From Oscillibacter faecalis_A (GTDB taxonomy: Bacteria > Bacillota > Clostridia > Oscillospirales > Oscillospiraceae): 33,000 nucleotides of DNA. Both the position numbers and the translations under genes were made by a program. The notes beneath the pieces are model-generated. The model did no database searches. It was not told where the DNA came from and worked only from the letters and a program-made list of their open reading frames with translations. The stretch's first letter is position 1. The number at the start of each line of letters is the position of its first letter. The stretch covers positions 1 to 33,000 of the forward strand of contig NZ_JARFXX010000014.1 of assembly GCF_029218125.1 (NCBI RefSeq). The letters are read 5' to 3'. This document shows, piece after piece, positions 22,546 to 31,075 of this stretch.

Positions 22546-24138
22546 ATGAGAGAGTATAATACGATTTTTAACCACGCACTGGCACCTATTACGCCGGGGC
22601 CGTCCAGTTCCAACACCTGCGGCCCTGTGCGGATCGGGTTAATATGCCAGCAATTGCTGGGGGAAATTCCAGCAAAGGCTGTTGTAGAGTATTATTCCAA
22701 GGGTGCCTTTACAACAACGCTTTATGGTATGAAAAGCGACGTTGCATTTATCAACGGTCTGTTAGGCAAAGAGCAGAATAACCCCGAGTTTAACGCCGCA
22801 TACACAATTGCCAAAGAAGTCGGAATGGATGTCTCCTTTGCTGAAGTCGATGATCTGACAGTGGGCGGCATGGAAACCGTGCGGATTCGCATGACAGATC
22901 AGAGTGGTTTTGAAATGGTTGTCATTGGAGAGTCCATTGGCGGAGGCGCCTTCAAGATTCACTACATTGATGACTGTCCCATGGATATTCACGGTACCAA
23001 TTACGAGTTGGTTGTGTTCTTGAAAAAAGCATCTCAATCTGCTGCGGAGGAACTGGCGAAAAAAATAGCACCACAGGTAGAAAGCCTGAATGACATTTGT
23101 TGTGTAACCGGGAAAGCCTACTCCATTATCAATATCAAGGCTGGAAAAGAGTTCTCCAAGGAATTGAAAGTTTCTCTTACAGCTATGAGCGAGGTAGCAC
23201 GACTCCGGTCTGTAGCGCCGATTCATCCCATCGTGACTGATATTTCCAGAACAGCACCGTTTGACTCTCCTGATTCCATGATTGCCTACTGTGAAGAGCA
23301 TCATTGCTCTGCTGCACAGGCAGCCATTGATTATGAGATGGCTGTCAGTGGTTGGAGTGAGGAGCACGTCCGGGAATACGGTAATATGCTGCTATCCATT
23401 ATGCGCGAATCTCGGGCAGGCGGTTTCAATTCCAATCTAAAATTTGACGGCATTGTGACAGCTAAAGCTGCTTCCATGAAAGACAAAATCGGTGCAGGTG
23501 CCATGCCTTCATTGGGTGTACTGAATGCGGCAATTCCCAGCGCATTGGGGATTATGGAGCACAGCAATGCAACGGGGAAGATCGTTTGCGTGCCTACCGG
23601 CGGTTCCTCCGGCATTGTACCAGGCTTGCTGCTGTCCGCTGCAGATTATATGGATGTCTCTGAGGATGCACTGTATCAATCTCTTATGACTGCCGGAATC
23701 ATCGGCGTGCTGATGATGGTTGATGGAAATGAGTTTTCCGGTGGTGCGCATGGCTGTCAGGCTGAAGTTGCCTGTGGTACAGCCATGGCCGCCGCTGGTC
23801 TCGTTCAGATGATGGGCGGGACAGCGAAGGAAGCCTGCGATGCTGCTGCCATGAGCCTCCAGTGTTTTCTGGGTTTGATTTGCGATCCGGTAGCTGGTTT
23901 GGTACAGGTCCCCTGTTTGGCCAGAAATATTGCCGGCGTTTCGGTTGCGGCATCCTGCGCCGAAGCTGTCTGTGCTGGCTTTGATGTGGTGATTCCTCTG
24001 GATGAGATGACCCGCATTATGGTCCGTGTTGGCGGTGAAATATCTGATCATCTTGGCCTTTGCTGCAACGGCTGCTGCCTGACACCTACCGGTAAACGGT
24101 TGACAGCTGATTACGAGAAGACCTGCAAATGCAAATAA
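22546..24138 (+). CDS. Fe-S serine dehydratase-like enzyme, second paralogue
   Basis: The 530-aa product is a fused beta-alpha enzyme like the one at 14301-15875. The three [4Fe-4S] cysteines are kept at C404, C446 and C457 with the usual 42- and 11-residue spacing. The beta-domain motif reads GPSSSNTCGP, with Asn23 where serine dehydratases, including the first paralogue, have His. The C-terminus is Cys-rich (LCCNGCCLTPTGKR). Because the changed position is in the substrate motif, a different hydroxy-amino-acid or hydroxy-acid substrate is likely. It lies 23 bp after dctM with GGAGG before the ATG, and 42 bp before the aconitase X genes, so it belongs to the same transport-dehydration module. 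Confidence 0.85.
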   Translation: MREYNTIFNHALAPITPGPSSSNTCGPVRIGLICQQLLGEIPAKAVVEYYSKGAFTTTLYGMKSDVAFINGLLGKEQNNPEFNAAYTIAKEVGMDVSFAEVDDLTVGGMETVRIRMTDQSGFEMVVIGESIGGGAFKIHYIDDCPMDIHGTNYELVVFLKKASQSAAEELAKKIAPQVESLNDICCVTGKAYSIINIKAGKEFSKELKVSLTAMSEVARLRSVAPIHPIVTDISRTAPFDSPDSMIAYCEEHHCSAAQAAIDYEMAVSGWSEEHVREYGNMLLSIMRESRAGGFNSNLKFDGIVTAKAASMKDKIGAGAMPSLGVLNAAIPSALGIMEHSNATGKIVCVPTGGSSGIVPGLLLSAADYMDVSEDALYQSLMTAGIIGVLMMVDGNEFSGGAHGCQAEVACGTAMAAAGLVQMMGGTAKEACDAAAMSLQCFLGLICDPVAGLVQVPCLARNIAGVSVAASCAEAVCAGFDVVIPLDEMTRIMVRVGGEISDHLGLCCNGCCLTPTGKRLTADYEKTCKCK

Positions 24139-24180
24139 GACCAACCCTGCGTAATTCTATATGAAACAGGAGTATGCACT

Positions 24181-25467
24181 ATGCTAAAGTTGACAGAATA
24201 CGAGCAGGAGATGCTCGACGGAAAGTTTGGGCGCTATAAGCAGGTTGCAATGGAGCATATCGTGGAGTTTGCAAATGTTATGGACGCAGAAGAACTGGTT
24301 GAAATTTCTAAAGTTCACATCTGTGCCCCTGTGGCTCCATTGGAGTATGGACAATCTGATGATTTTGATGAAAGTTTCCGCCGGACTTATCTTTGGACAA
24401 AGGAGCCTTTGAAGTTTGAGGGCTATTCTCACGACGTTTATGTACAGACCGATGGTGGAGCTGTGGATCAATATGATCCCAAGCCTATGTATCTGCCGGA
24501 GTCTCTGTATGAGAAAAATCATGCGTGGGAACGCATCTTTGCCCAAGGCGGTGTCAGCATCGTGGGATCCTGTACACCATACCTTAATGGGTGGCTTCCC
24601 ATGCGGGGCGAGACCTTTATGACCACGGAATCCAGCAATGTGTTGTTTTCTAATTCCGTATTTGGCGCCTGTGGTAATGCCAATGGTACAGCTGCCTGTG
24701 CTTGGGCCGCCATTACAGGCCGCGGCCCCAAATGTGGCATGCATATCCCTGAGAACCGTTTGGCTACCGTAGAAGTTAAGGTTGAATGCCGCTGCGAGAC
24801 GCCTCGCGATTGGGATATCATGGGATATTCACTGGGAAGGAAAATCATCCAGCATAATAATGCTGTACCTGTGGTGACGGGTTCTTTCCGCAAGCCGGAC
24901 ATCATTCGTCTCAAGAGGATGTTCTCCGCCATTGCAACGACCAGCGGCCTTGAAATGTGTCATATTGAGGGCGTTACGCCGGAAGCTCCTTCTAAGGACA
25001 TTGCTCTGGGCGGTAAGAAAGATTATCCCGTTATCCATATCACCCAGGAAGATTACGATGCTTCTGAAGCAATGCTGTGTGATGAAGGTTGTGGTCCTGT
25101 TCAACTGATTTCTGTAGGGTGCCCCCATTATTCTCTTGAGGAGATCCGCAATGCAGCTGACTATATCCGGGGTAAGACAGTTCACGAGGGCGTGCGGTTG
25201 ATTTTCTGGACCAGCAGCTCGATCCGCGAGGCAGCTCGTCTATCCGGATATCTGGAGGCCATTGAGCAGGCCGGAGCACATATTGGCACCAACGGCTGTC
25301 CTTTGGTACAAGGGTTTGAATGTTATCGAGGTGTAACCGGTATGGCAGTAGATGCCGCTAAGCAGGCACACTACAATCGCTCTTGGCTCAAGGGTGGAAA
25401 AATGTATTACGGAACCATGGAACAGTGCGTAGATGCCGCTGTTTCCGGTATATGGGAGGGAAAGTAA
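24181..25467 (+). CDS. Aconitase X large (catalytic) subunit
   Basis: The 428-aa product belongs to the aconitase X catalytic domain family (DUF521), which carries an Fe-S cluster. It starts LTEYEQEMLDGKFGRYKQVA as usual and has GSCTPYLNG, FGACGNANGTAACAW and NRLATVEV. Characterised bacterial members dehydrate cis-3-hydroxy-L-proline; an archaeal type dehydrates mevalonate 5-phosphate. Pairing with a separate small subunit directly downstream is normal for part of the family. No pyrroline-2-carboxylate reductase gene, the usual partner for hydroxyproline, is seen here, so the substrate is open. Confidence 0.88.
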   Translation: MLKLTEYEQEMLDGKFGRYKQVAMEHIVEFANVMDAEELVEISKVHICAPVAPLEYGQSDDFDESFRRTYLWTKEPLKFEGYSHDVYVQTDGGAVDQYDPKPMYLPESLYEKNHAWERIFAQGGVSIVGSCTPYLNGWLPMRGETFMTTESSNVLFSNSVFGACGNANGTAACAWAAITGRGPKCGMHIPENRLATVEVKVECRCETPRDWDIMGYSLGRKIIQHNNAVPVVTGSFRKPDIIRLKRMFSAIATTSGLEMCHIEGVTPEAPSKDIALGGKKDYPVIHITQEDYDASEAMLCDEGCGPVQLISVGCPHYSLEEIRNAADYIRGKTVHEGVRLIFWTSSSIREAARLSGYLEAIEQAGAHIGTNGCPLVQGFECYRGVTGMAVDAAKQAHYNRSWLKGGKMYYGTMEQCVDAAVSGIWEGK

Positions 25468-25468
25468 T

Positions 25469-25891
25469 ATGGGCAAGACCATCGTATTGAAGGGGCGCCC
25501 CGCTTATCCCGGTATTGCCGAGGGCGAAGCTATGTGTTGTCCTAACAGCATTCAGGGCTGGGCCGGTGTAGAAGGAAGAACCGGCAAAATTATTGAGAAA
25601 GGTCACGTTCATGAGGGGGAGAGCTTTGATGGTAAGATCTTGGTAATTCCCACCAGTAAAGGCTCCTGCGGTTGGTCCGGTCTTTTTCAGGGGCCTATGG
25701 ATCTCTCTGGTATCCGGCCCGCCGGCTGGGTCGTTAAATATGCAGATTCTAAAGTGGGGGTCGCAGCAGTTCTGGTAGGCAGTCCCATGGTAGCTGATTT
25801 TGAAGAGGATATCTTTCAGTATATTCAGGACGGTGATCATGTGGTGGTCAATGGCAATGCCGGCACAGTGACAATTACAAAGCCGGATTGA
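25469..25891 (+). CDS. Aconitase X small (swivel) subunit
   Basis: The 140-aa product is the DUF126 swivel domain of aconitase X, with KILVIPTSKGSCGWSG and RPAGWVVKYADSKVGVAAVL. The serine in this glycine-rich loop is the proposed catalytic base of the family. The ATG at 25469 lies 1 nt past the large-subunit stop and has GGGAGGG upstream. The frame opens earlier at 25433 only inside the large-subunit gene. A diverged and broken version is found at 13955-14233. Confidence 0.88.
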   Translation: MGKTIVLKGRPAYPGIAEGEAMCCPNSIQGWAGVEGRTGKIIEKGHVHEGESFDGKILVIPTSKGSCGWSGLFQGPMDLSGIRPAGWVVKYADSKVGVAAVLVGSPMVADFEEDIFQYIQDGDHVVVNGNAGTVTITKPD

Positions 25892-25914
25892 CCCCTGTGC
25901 TCCTATGATATAAT
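25888..25914 (+). promoter_or_regulatory. Internal promoter before ridA
   Basis: A perfect TATAAT (25909-25914) is preceded by TG at the extended -10 position. TTGACC (25888-25893) lies 15 nt further upstream, a little short for a -35. It would give the ridA-eutH-kinase part its own transcription start. Confidence 0.55.
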
Positions 25915-25963
25915 AGAGCAATCTGTTGTTTTCTATCTAAAAATCATAAAAAGGATGTATAAA

Positions 25964-26347
25964 ATGAGCAAAAAGGAACCAGTGATTCTTCCTGGAGATG
26001 CAGCTCCTGCCCTGTATTCCCCAGCTGTCCGGATTGAGCATACGCTTTATGTATCCGGTCAGGTAGGCGAGGACACCCAGGGATGTGTACCTGATGGAAT
26101 CGAAGCACAGACCGCACTTGCCATCGAAAATGCTGCAAAGCTGATTGAAGCTGCCGGTGCAACGCTGAAGGACGTTTTAATGTGCAGGTGCTTTCTGCAA
26201 AAGAAAGAGGATTTTGCTGGCATGAACGCAGCATACAGCCGGTATTTCGGCGGCGAAAAAAATATCGCTCCCGCCCGGTATACAGTCATAGCACCACCAG
26301 TGGATGAAAAGTACTTGGTTGAGATTGCTATGATCGTTGCGCTGTAA
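25964..26347 (+). CDS. RidA family enamine/imine deaminase
   Basis: The 127-aa product is a Rid/YjgF protein. It has the N-terminal strand pattern ending LYVSGQVGED, the central KLIEAAGATLKDVLM and the final PARYTVIAPP with the conserved arginine that binds the substrate carboxylate in active deaminases. These proteins hydrolyse reactive enamines such as 2-aminoacrylate to keto acids and ammonia. The ATG at 25964 is chosen because AAAAAGGA lies 9 nt upstream, while an ATG at 25955 touches that site. Next to amino-acid dehydratases its role is easy to see: it would finish or detoxify the enamine product. Confidence 0.88.
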   Translation: MSKKEPVILPGDAAPALYSPAVRIEHTLYVSGQVGEDTQGCVPDGIEAQTALAIENAAKLIEAAGATLKDVLMCRCFLQKKEDFAGMNAAYSRYFGGEKNIAPARYTVIAPPVDEKYLVEIAMIVAL

Positions 26348-26367
26348 TATTCGGCAAAGCGACATAT

Positions 26368-27462
26368 ATGAACGCAATTCTCCTTGTAAACAGCATTTTT
26401 TTCTTGTTCGCAGTGTTGGGCGCAGTTGATTATCTGTTGGGGAATCGCTTTGGCATAGGAAGTCAATTTGAACGCGGCATCTGTTGTACGGGTAAGTTGA
26501 TCATTGCTATGACCGGTTTTATGAGCCTTGCTCCTATTTTAGGCCGATTTCTAACACCGCTGGTATCCCCATTTTTCACAGCACTGACTGCTGACCCTTC
26601 CGCATTTGCTGCAATGCTGTTGGCTAACGACTCCGGCGGCGCATCTTTAGCCGCTCAAATGGCACTGGATCCAGCTGCTGGCGCGTTTAATGGTTATATT
26701 GTTGCCTCCATGTTAGGCGGTGCAGTCATGTGCAGTATTCCTATGACCATGTTGAGCGTACATGAAGGAAATATGCCTGCCGCAGTTTATGGACTTATTA
26801 TCGGCATTTTTTCTGTTCCGTTCGGTTGTATTATTGGAGGTCTGACCGCCGGGTATCGAATATCATTAATGCTGCATAATCTGATACCCGCAGTTATGCT
26901 CTCTACACTGCTGTTTCTTGCTCTGTTATTTTTTAAGCAGCGCGTTGTCCGCCCCTTTCAGATGTTCGGAAATTTCTTGGTTGCTGTAAGTTTAACAGGT
27001 CTGCTGCTGACCATGGCCAGAGAACTGTTGGGTGTGACTCCCTTCCCGGATCTGACGCCTTTTTCTGAAGTGATCAGTGTAATCGGGAATATTGCATTGG
27101 TGTTAAGCGGTGTGTTTCCTCTGATGGCAGTGCTCATGCGTTTGCTGAAACATCCAATTGCAGCAATTGCGCAAAAACTACAGTTAAAAGAATACGATCT
27201 GAGTGGATTGCTGACTACCTCTGTAAATCTGTTTCCATTATTTGATATGCTGAACGATATGACCCCCAGAGGTGTTTTGCTGAATACAGCCTTTGTGGTC
27301 GGTGCTAACTGCATGTTTGGCGATCATTTTGCGTTTACTCTTCAAATGAGACCAGATCTGGTATTTTCTGTAATGTTGGCAAAAGGCGCAGCAGGGCTTC
27401 TATCGTTGATCGTTGCACTGGCACTGGCACCAGTACTTTTAAAAAATCAGCAGCATCGTTGA
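26368..27462 (+). CDS. eutH: EutH-like permease
   Basis: The 364-aa membrane protein resembles the ethanolamine permease EutH: an N-terminal GAVDYLLGNRFGIGSQFERG, then MTGFMSLAPILG, LANDSGGASLAAQMAL and the late GANCMFGDHFAFTLQ. EutH helps ethanolamine enter cells. None of the other eut genes (ammonia-lyase, microcompartment shell) is present, so this copy may carry another small amino alcohol or amine. It starts 20 bp after ridA with a weak ribosome binding site, suggesting coupling to it. Confidence 0.8.
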   Translation: MNAILLVNSIFFLFAVLGAVDYLLGNRFGIGSQFERGICCTGKLIIAMTGFMSLAPILGRFLTPLVSPFFTALTADPSAFAAMLLANDSGGASLAAQMALDPAAGAFNGYIVASMLGGAVMCSIPMTMLSVHEGNMPAAVYGLIIGIFSVPFGCIIGGLTAGYRISLMLHNLIPAVMLSTLLFLALLFFKQRVVRPFQMFGNFLVAVSLTGLLLTMARELLGVTPFPDLTPFSEVISVIGNIALVLSGVFPLMAVLMRLLKHPIAAIAQKLQLKEYDLSGLLTTSVNLFPLFDMLNDMTPRGVLLNTAFVVGANCMFGDHFAFTLQMRPDLVFSVMLAKGAAGLLSLIVALALAPVLLKNQQHR

Positions 27463-27502
27463 ACCTCAAACATTTTGCATCACTATACAAAGGAGTATAA
27501 TT

Positions 27503-28174
27503 ATGGAATCTAAAATTATCATTATGCTGACCCATAACGACCAGACCGTAAAGAATGCCCTGGAAGTCTTTGATAGCTGCAAGGATCTTCCGGTTGATTT
27601 CTGGGGCTTTAAAGATGTAGGCCTGGAGCATGACAAGATGGCCGAACTCATCAAGGCTATGAAAGCTGCTGGCAAAACTACATTCCTGGAAGTCGTTACT
27701 TACTCTGAAGAAGAGTGCATGGCCGGTGCTAAAACGGCTGTGGAAATGGGCTTTGACTACTTGATGGGTACGATCTTCTTTGACAGCGTATATGCTTATC
27801 TCCAGGAACATCAGGTTAAGTATCTGCCTTTCTGCGGCACTGTTACCGGAAGCCCCAGTGTCCTTACCGGCAGCTTTGAAGAAATCATTGCCAATGCCCA
27901 GTCAATGATTGATAAGGGTGTTTACGGTATCGATCTGCTTGCTTTCCGCCATGCACAGGGGGCTGAACTGGCAGAAGCATACTGCAAGGCAATTTCTGCT
28001 CCTGTAGTCATCGCCGGCAGCATCAACAGCCGTGAACGGATTGATTTCATCAACCGTATCAACCCTTGGGCTTTCACTATGGGTTCTGCGCTGTTTACTG
28101 AGAATTTCGCCCCCGGTGCCGGTGTTCGCAAGAATCTGGAGGAAGTTGTCGCCTATATGGACAGCATTCATTGA
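27503..28174 (+). CDS. TIM-barrel protein of unknown function
   Basis: The 223-aa product looks like a (beta/alpha)8 barrel. Alternating strand and helix segments end in APVVIAGSINSRERIDFI and FTMGSALFTENFAPG, loops that bind phosphate in ribulose-phosphate epimerase- and aldolase-like barrels. I cannot name the family or a catalytic residue with confidence. AAAGGAG precedes the ATG. Lying directly before an FGGY kinase suggests an aldolase or epimerase acting on the phosphorylated product; that is inference. Confidence 0.65.
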   Translation: MESKIIIMLTHNDQTVKNALEVFDSCKDLPVDFWGFKDVGLEHDKMAELIKAMKAAGKTTFLEVVTYSEEECMAGAKTAVEMGFDYLMGTIFFDSVYAYLQEHQVKYLPFCGTVTGSPSVLTGSFEEIIANAQSMIDKGVYGIDLLAFRHAQGAELAEAYCKAISAPVVIAGSINSRERIDFINRINPWAFTMGSALFTENFAPGAGVRKNLEEVVAYMDSIH

Positions 28175-28263
28175 TTGTCAGGTAAAAATATAGGTATATT
28201 CTTAGTAAATTGTGGGATGGGCAGCAAAAATAATATTTGCTGCCCATTTCTGCGGAGGGTATC

Positions 28264-29796
28264 ATGGCAGAACTAATACTCGGAATTGACATCGGAACCA
28301 CATCGCTTAAAACGGCAGTTTTTGATTACACAGGGCAAAAGATTTCCTCGGCTATTATGGAATATTCTCTGCTGACACCAGAGCTGAATGTAGTAGAAGC
28401 CCCCTGCGATATCTATATGGAATCGATTCGAGCCTGTCTATCAGCCATGAAGAATGCCGGTGGGCTTCATCTACAGGATATTACTACCATTGGATTTTCT
28501 GTCCAGAGCGAAACCATGCTTTTTTTGGACGAAAAAGCACACCCTTTGCGCAATGCCATTGTATGGATGGATAACCGTGCTGGGGAACAGGCAGCAGAGT
28601 TAAAAGAGCGCTTTGGCGACGAGCTTTGCTATCAGGTGACGGGACAGGTGAGTTTTGAGGCCTGTTGGCCTGCTGCGAAAATTCTGTGGGTTCGTGAACA
28701 TGAACCGGAGATCTTTGCTAGCATCCGGCACATTCTTCTGCTTGAAGATTATATGCTGTATCTTCTCACCGGCCGTTTTGTCTCTGAATGTTCCTTATTA
28801 AGCTCGACTGAATACTGGGATATCCGGACAAAGAAATACTGGCCGGAAATGCTGGAATTTCTTGGTGTAGATGAGAAATGGCTGCCCAAAATTATTGAGC
28901 CTGGCCAATTGGTAGGCCGCATTTTACCTGAGATGGCAGAGGAACTGGGTCTTTCTCCGGATGTTAAAATCAGTTCCGGCTGTATGGATCAAGTTGCTGC
29001 GGCTGTTGGTGTCGGCAATATATACCCCGGGATTTTCTCTGAGAACATCGGCGCTTCCTTGGCTATCTGTGCGCCTACAGAGCATTTGACTTATGATCCC
29101 AAAAGACAAATGCCCGTACATTATTTTGCAATGCCCAACACGTATATGATGCATACCTTTACCACAGGGGGCATGTGTTTCCGCTGGTTTCGGGATAACT
29201 TTTGTCAGAATGAGATCGGTATACAGACCGCAACCGGAATGGATTCCTACTATCTGATGGACCTCGAAGCCGCACAGGTTCCTCCGGGTTCGGATAATCT
29301 GATTGCTTTGCCGCACCTGCAGGGTTCCATGGCTCCGGATGTGAACTTGAATGCCAAAGGCGTTTTCTATGGTGCCACACTCAAACACACAAAGGGCCAC
29401 TTCATCCGTAGTATTATGGAGAGTTTAGGTTATATTATCTGCCGTAATCTGGAAAGCATCCGTGATATGGGGCTGAACATCCAACAGATCCGTACGATGG
29501 GCGGCGGTTCCAAGTCAGATCTGTGGAATCAGATCAAAGCAGATGTTACTGGTCAAACATTGCGGATCACCGGCTGTTCTCAGGATGCGGCCTGTCTGGG
29601 TGCAGTTATTCTGGCTGGTGTTGCAACTGGGCGGTACGAAAGCGTGGAAACGGCAGTAGAGTCTATGGTGCAGGTAGAAAAAACGTTTGAACCGAATCAG
29701 GAAAATCATGAGATTTATCTGCGGCAATATCAAAAATATAAGACGCTTTTTTCGGCCCTGTCCGATCTCTTTGATCTTGACGCAGAAATTCAGTAG
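28264..29796 (+). CDS. FGGY family carbohydrate kinase
   Basis: The 510-aa product is a xylulokinase/glycerol-kinase-like enzyme. It has the N-terminal phosphate loop GIDIGTTSLKTAVFD, the catalytic aspartate region VWMDNRAGEQA near residue 100, and the C-terminal ATP-binding part with MGGGSKSDLWNQIKADVTGQ. It would phosphorylate a sugar, polyol or similar alcohol. The exact substrate is not evident. The ATG at 28264 has GGAGGG 6 nt upstream. It follows the barrel protein by 89 bp and is followed by the flavin-reductase-like gene. The DeoR-type regulator at the left end could sense its product. Confidence 0.88.
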   Translation: MAELILGIDIGTTSLKTAVFDYTGQKISSAIMEYSLLTPELNVVEAPCDIYMESIRACLSAMKNAGGLHLQDITTIGFSVQSETMLFLDEKAHPLRNAIVWMDNRAGEQAAELKERFGDELCYQVTGQVSFEACWPAAKILWVREHEPEIFASIRHILLLEDYMLYLLTGRFVSECSLLSSTEYWDIRTKKYWPEMLEFLGVDEKWLPKIIEPGQLVGRILPEMAEELGLSPDVKISSGCMDQVAAAVGVGNIYPGIFSENIGASLAICAPTEHLTYDPKRQMPVHYFAMPNTYMMHTFTTGGMCFRWFRDNFCQNEIGIQTATGMDSYYLMDLEAAQVPPGSDNLIALPHLQGSMAPDVNLNAKGVFYGATLKHTKGHFIRSIMESLGYIICRNLESIRDMGLNIQQIRTMGGGSKSDLWNQIKADVTGQTLRITGCSQDAACLGAVILAGVATGRYESVETAVESMVQVEKTFEPNQENHEIYLRQYQKYKTLFSALSDLFDLDAEIQ

Positions 29797-29822
29797 TTAA
29801 TATGTAACAGGAGATAATGTTT

Positions 29823-30269
29823 ATGCGGACACCAATGGATGCATTGACACAAGGCGTGTATTTGGTCGGCGTTAGTGCCGATGGCATTTGCAATTTCATG
29901 ACAGCGGCATGGGTAACGCAGATTTCATCCAAAGCAATTCTGGTCGCAATCGGAAAAAGCCATTATACAGCGGAGCTCATAGAGAAAGCAAAGCATTTTT
30001 CTCTCAGTGTACTGAAAACAGATCAGTGTGATTTAGCCAAGCAATGCGGTACTGTATCCGGCCGCAAAGCTGATAAAGTGAGCGGCCTTGCGATCGTCAA
30101 TTCGCCAGATGGAGACCCCATGCTTCAGGATGCCGCTGCACACTTCGCCTGTCATGTGCTGCGTATGGACACAGTATTGGACCATGTACTGATTTGCGGT
30201 GAGGTTGTAGACGCAAGGCTGTTAGGCGGAACACCACTGCAATACCATTCATGGGAGTTTTTCGGGTAA
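29823..30269 (+). CDS. Flavin reductase-like FMN-binding protein
   Basis: The 148-aa product resembles the flavin-reductase split-barrel family: VYLVGVSADGICNFMTAAWV near the start, ILVAIGKSHYTAELI, then FSLSVL and a C-terminal VLICGEVVDARLL. Such proteins bind FMN and reduce it, or act as small flavoproteins. The ATG at 29823 is chosen because CAGGAGA lies 8 nt upstream; the ATG at 29817 is too close. It is the last gene of the operon before a strong hairpin. It could supply electrons in the pathway, but no partner oxygenase is present, and none is expected in an anaerobe. Confidence 0.75.
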   Translation: MRTPMDALTQGVYLVGVSADGICNFMTAAWVTQISSKAILVAIGKSHYTAELIEKAKHFSLSVLKTDQCDLAKQCGTVSGRKADKVSGLAIVNSPDGDPMLQDAAAHFACHVLRMDTVLDHVLICGEVVDARLLGGTPLQYHSWEFFG

Positions 30270-30397
30270 ACGCACCGTTCTCACATGAGGATCCTGCTAT
30301 AGTACGCCTTCCAAACGATTCGTTTTCCTTTAAAAACTGAATAATAAAGCATCCAAAGTTAAAACAGCAGTATCAAATAAGAACTGCTTACGCTGCC

Positions 30398-30441
30398 AAA
30401 CGGGCTTGCTGTCTGCGAGTAATTAGACAGCAAGCTCGTTT
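30398..30441 (+). terminator. Terminator of the main catabolic operon
   Basis: A 17-bp stem (30398-30414 with 30425-30441) with one G-T wobble encloses a 10-nt loop and is followed by a T-rich tract. It lies about 130 bp after the last operon gene. No gene is seen between 30270 and 30397. Confidence 0.7.
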
Positions 30442-30459
30442 GTTTCTGTGGAATGCTTT

Positions 30460-30519
30460 GTAAGCGTCAAACCTGACCACGCATAGGTAAGCGTCAAATG
30501 AGCGCAAAGTAAGCGTTGT
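30460..30519 (+). mobile_element. IS66-like 5'-end remnant with repeated GTAAGCG
   Basis: GTAAGCGTCAA occurs at 30460-30470, GTAAGCGTCAAA at 30487-30498 and GTAAGCG at 30509-30515. GTAAGCG is the usual start of IS66 elements, and its complement CGCTTAC ends the remnant at 11525. The body of the element is missing, and the sequence joins a truncated aldolase gene at about 30520. With the left remnant it forms the inner boundaries of the E2 cargo, in the same orientation. Confidence 0.5.
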
Positions 30520-31071
30520 TATTCCCTTATAGATGCCGTGCGCATTGCCGATGCCAATGGCCAGCGCATCACAATCCACCACTGAGATGAAGCGCTTCAT
30601 CTCATCCAAATCCACCAAATTTGTGTTGTTATGAGCAATACCGTCTTCTACGCCGGAAATGGCACCTAATTCACACTCCACAGACACACCCACAGCGTGA
30701 GCGGCGCGTACCACCGCCTGACTTTCCCGAACATTTTCCTCAAACGGATGATGGGAACCGTCATACATGACAGAAGTAAAACCGGCCCTCAGGCAAGTGA
30801 TGACCCGGTCGTAGCTGATGCCGTGGTCCAGATGCATGACCACCGGCACTCTGCCGCTCTCCGCAATCCGCCGCACGACATCCGGTAGATGCCGCAGCCC
30901 GCCGGCGTTGATGGCTCCCTGCCCGATTGTCAGAATGACCGGGCAGTTCTCGACCTCGGCAGCCTCCATGATTGCCTCCGGGATTTCGATATTGTCGATG
31001 TTGAAGCCGTGGATCGCGGTATTGGTCCGCTCGGCAATTTCCAGGACTTCCTTTAATGTAACCAAAGACAT
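30520..31071 (-). pseudogene. Class II fructose/tagatose-bisphosphate aldolase, 3' truncated
   Basis: The minus frame starts normally at 31071. It shows VMHLDHGISYDRV with the catalytic Asp, FTSVMYDGSHHPFEEN, VECELGAISGVED and IGIGNAHGIYKG, all landmarks of KbaY/GatY/Fba-type zinc aldolases. After YKG, around 30520, the homology stops and the frame continues only through the IS66-like remnant and hairpin to a stop at 30388-30390. About 185 of the usual 280 or so residues remain. The last barrel strands, with their phosphate-binding residues, are lost. It lies 4 bp after the kinase gene, as the second gene of a leftward kinase-aldolase operon. Confidence 0.82.
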
Positions 31072-31075
31072 ATGT

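Noticed and set aside
30460..30515. Three GTAAGCG repeats read as replication iterons or a CRISPR fragment
   Set aside because: Spacing is irregular (27 and 22 bp), there are only three copies, and GTAAGCG is the known start of IS66 elements.
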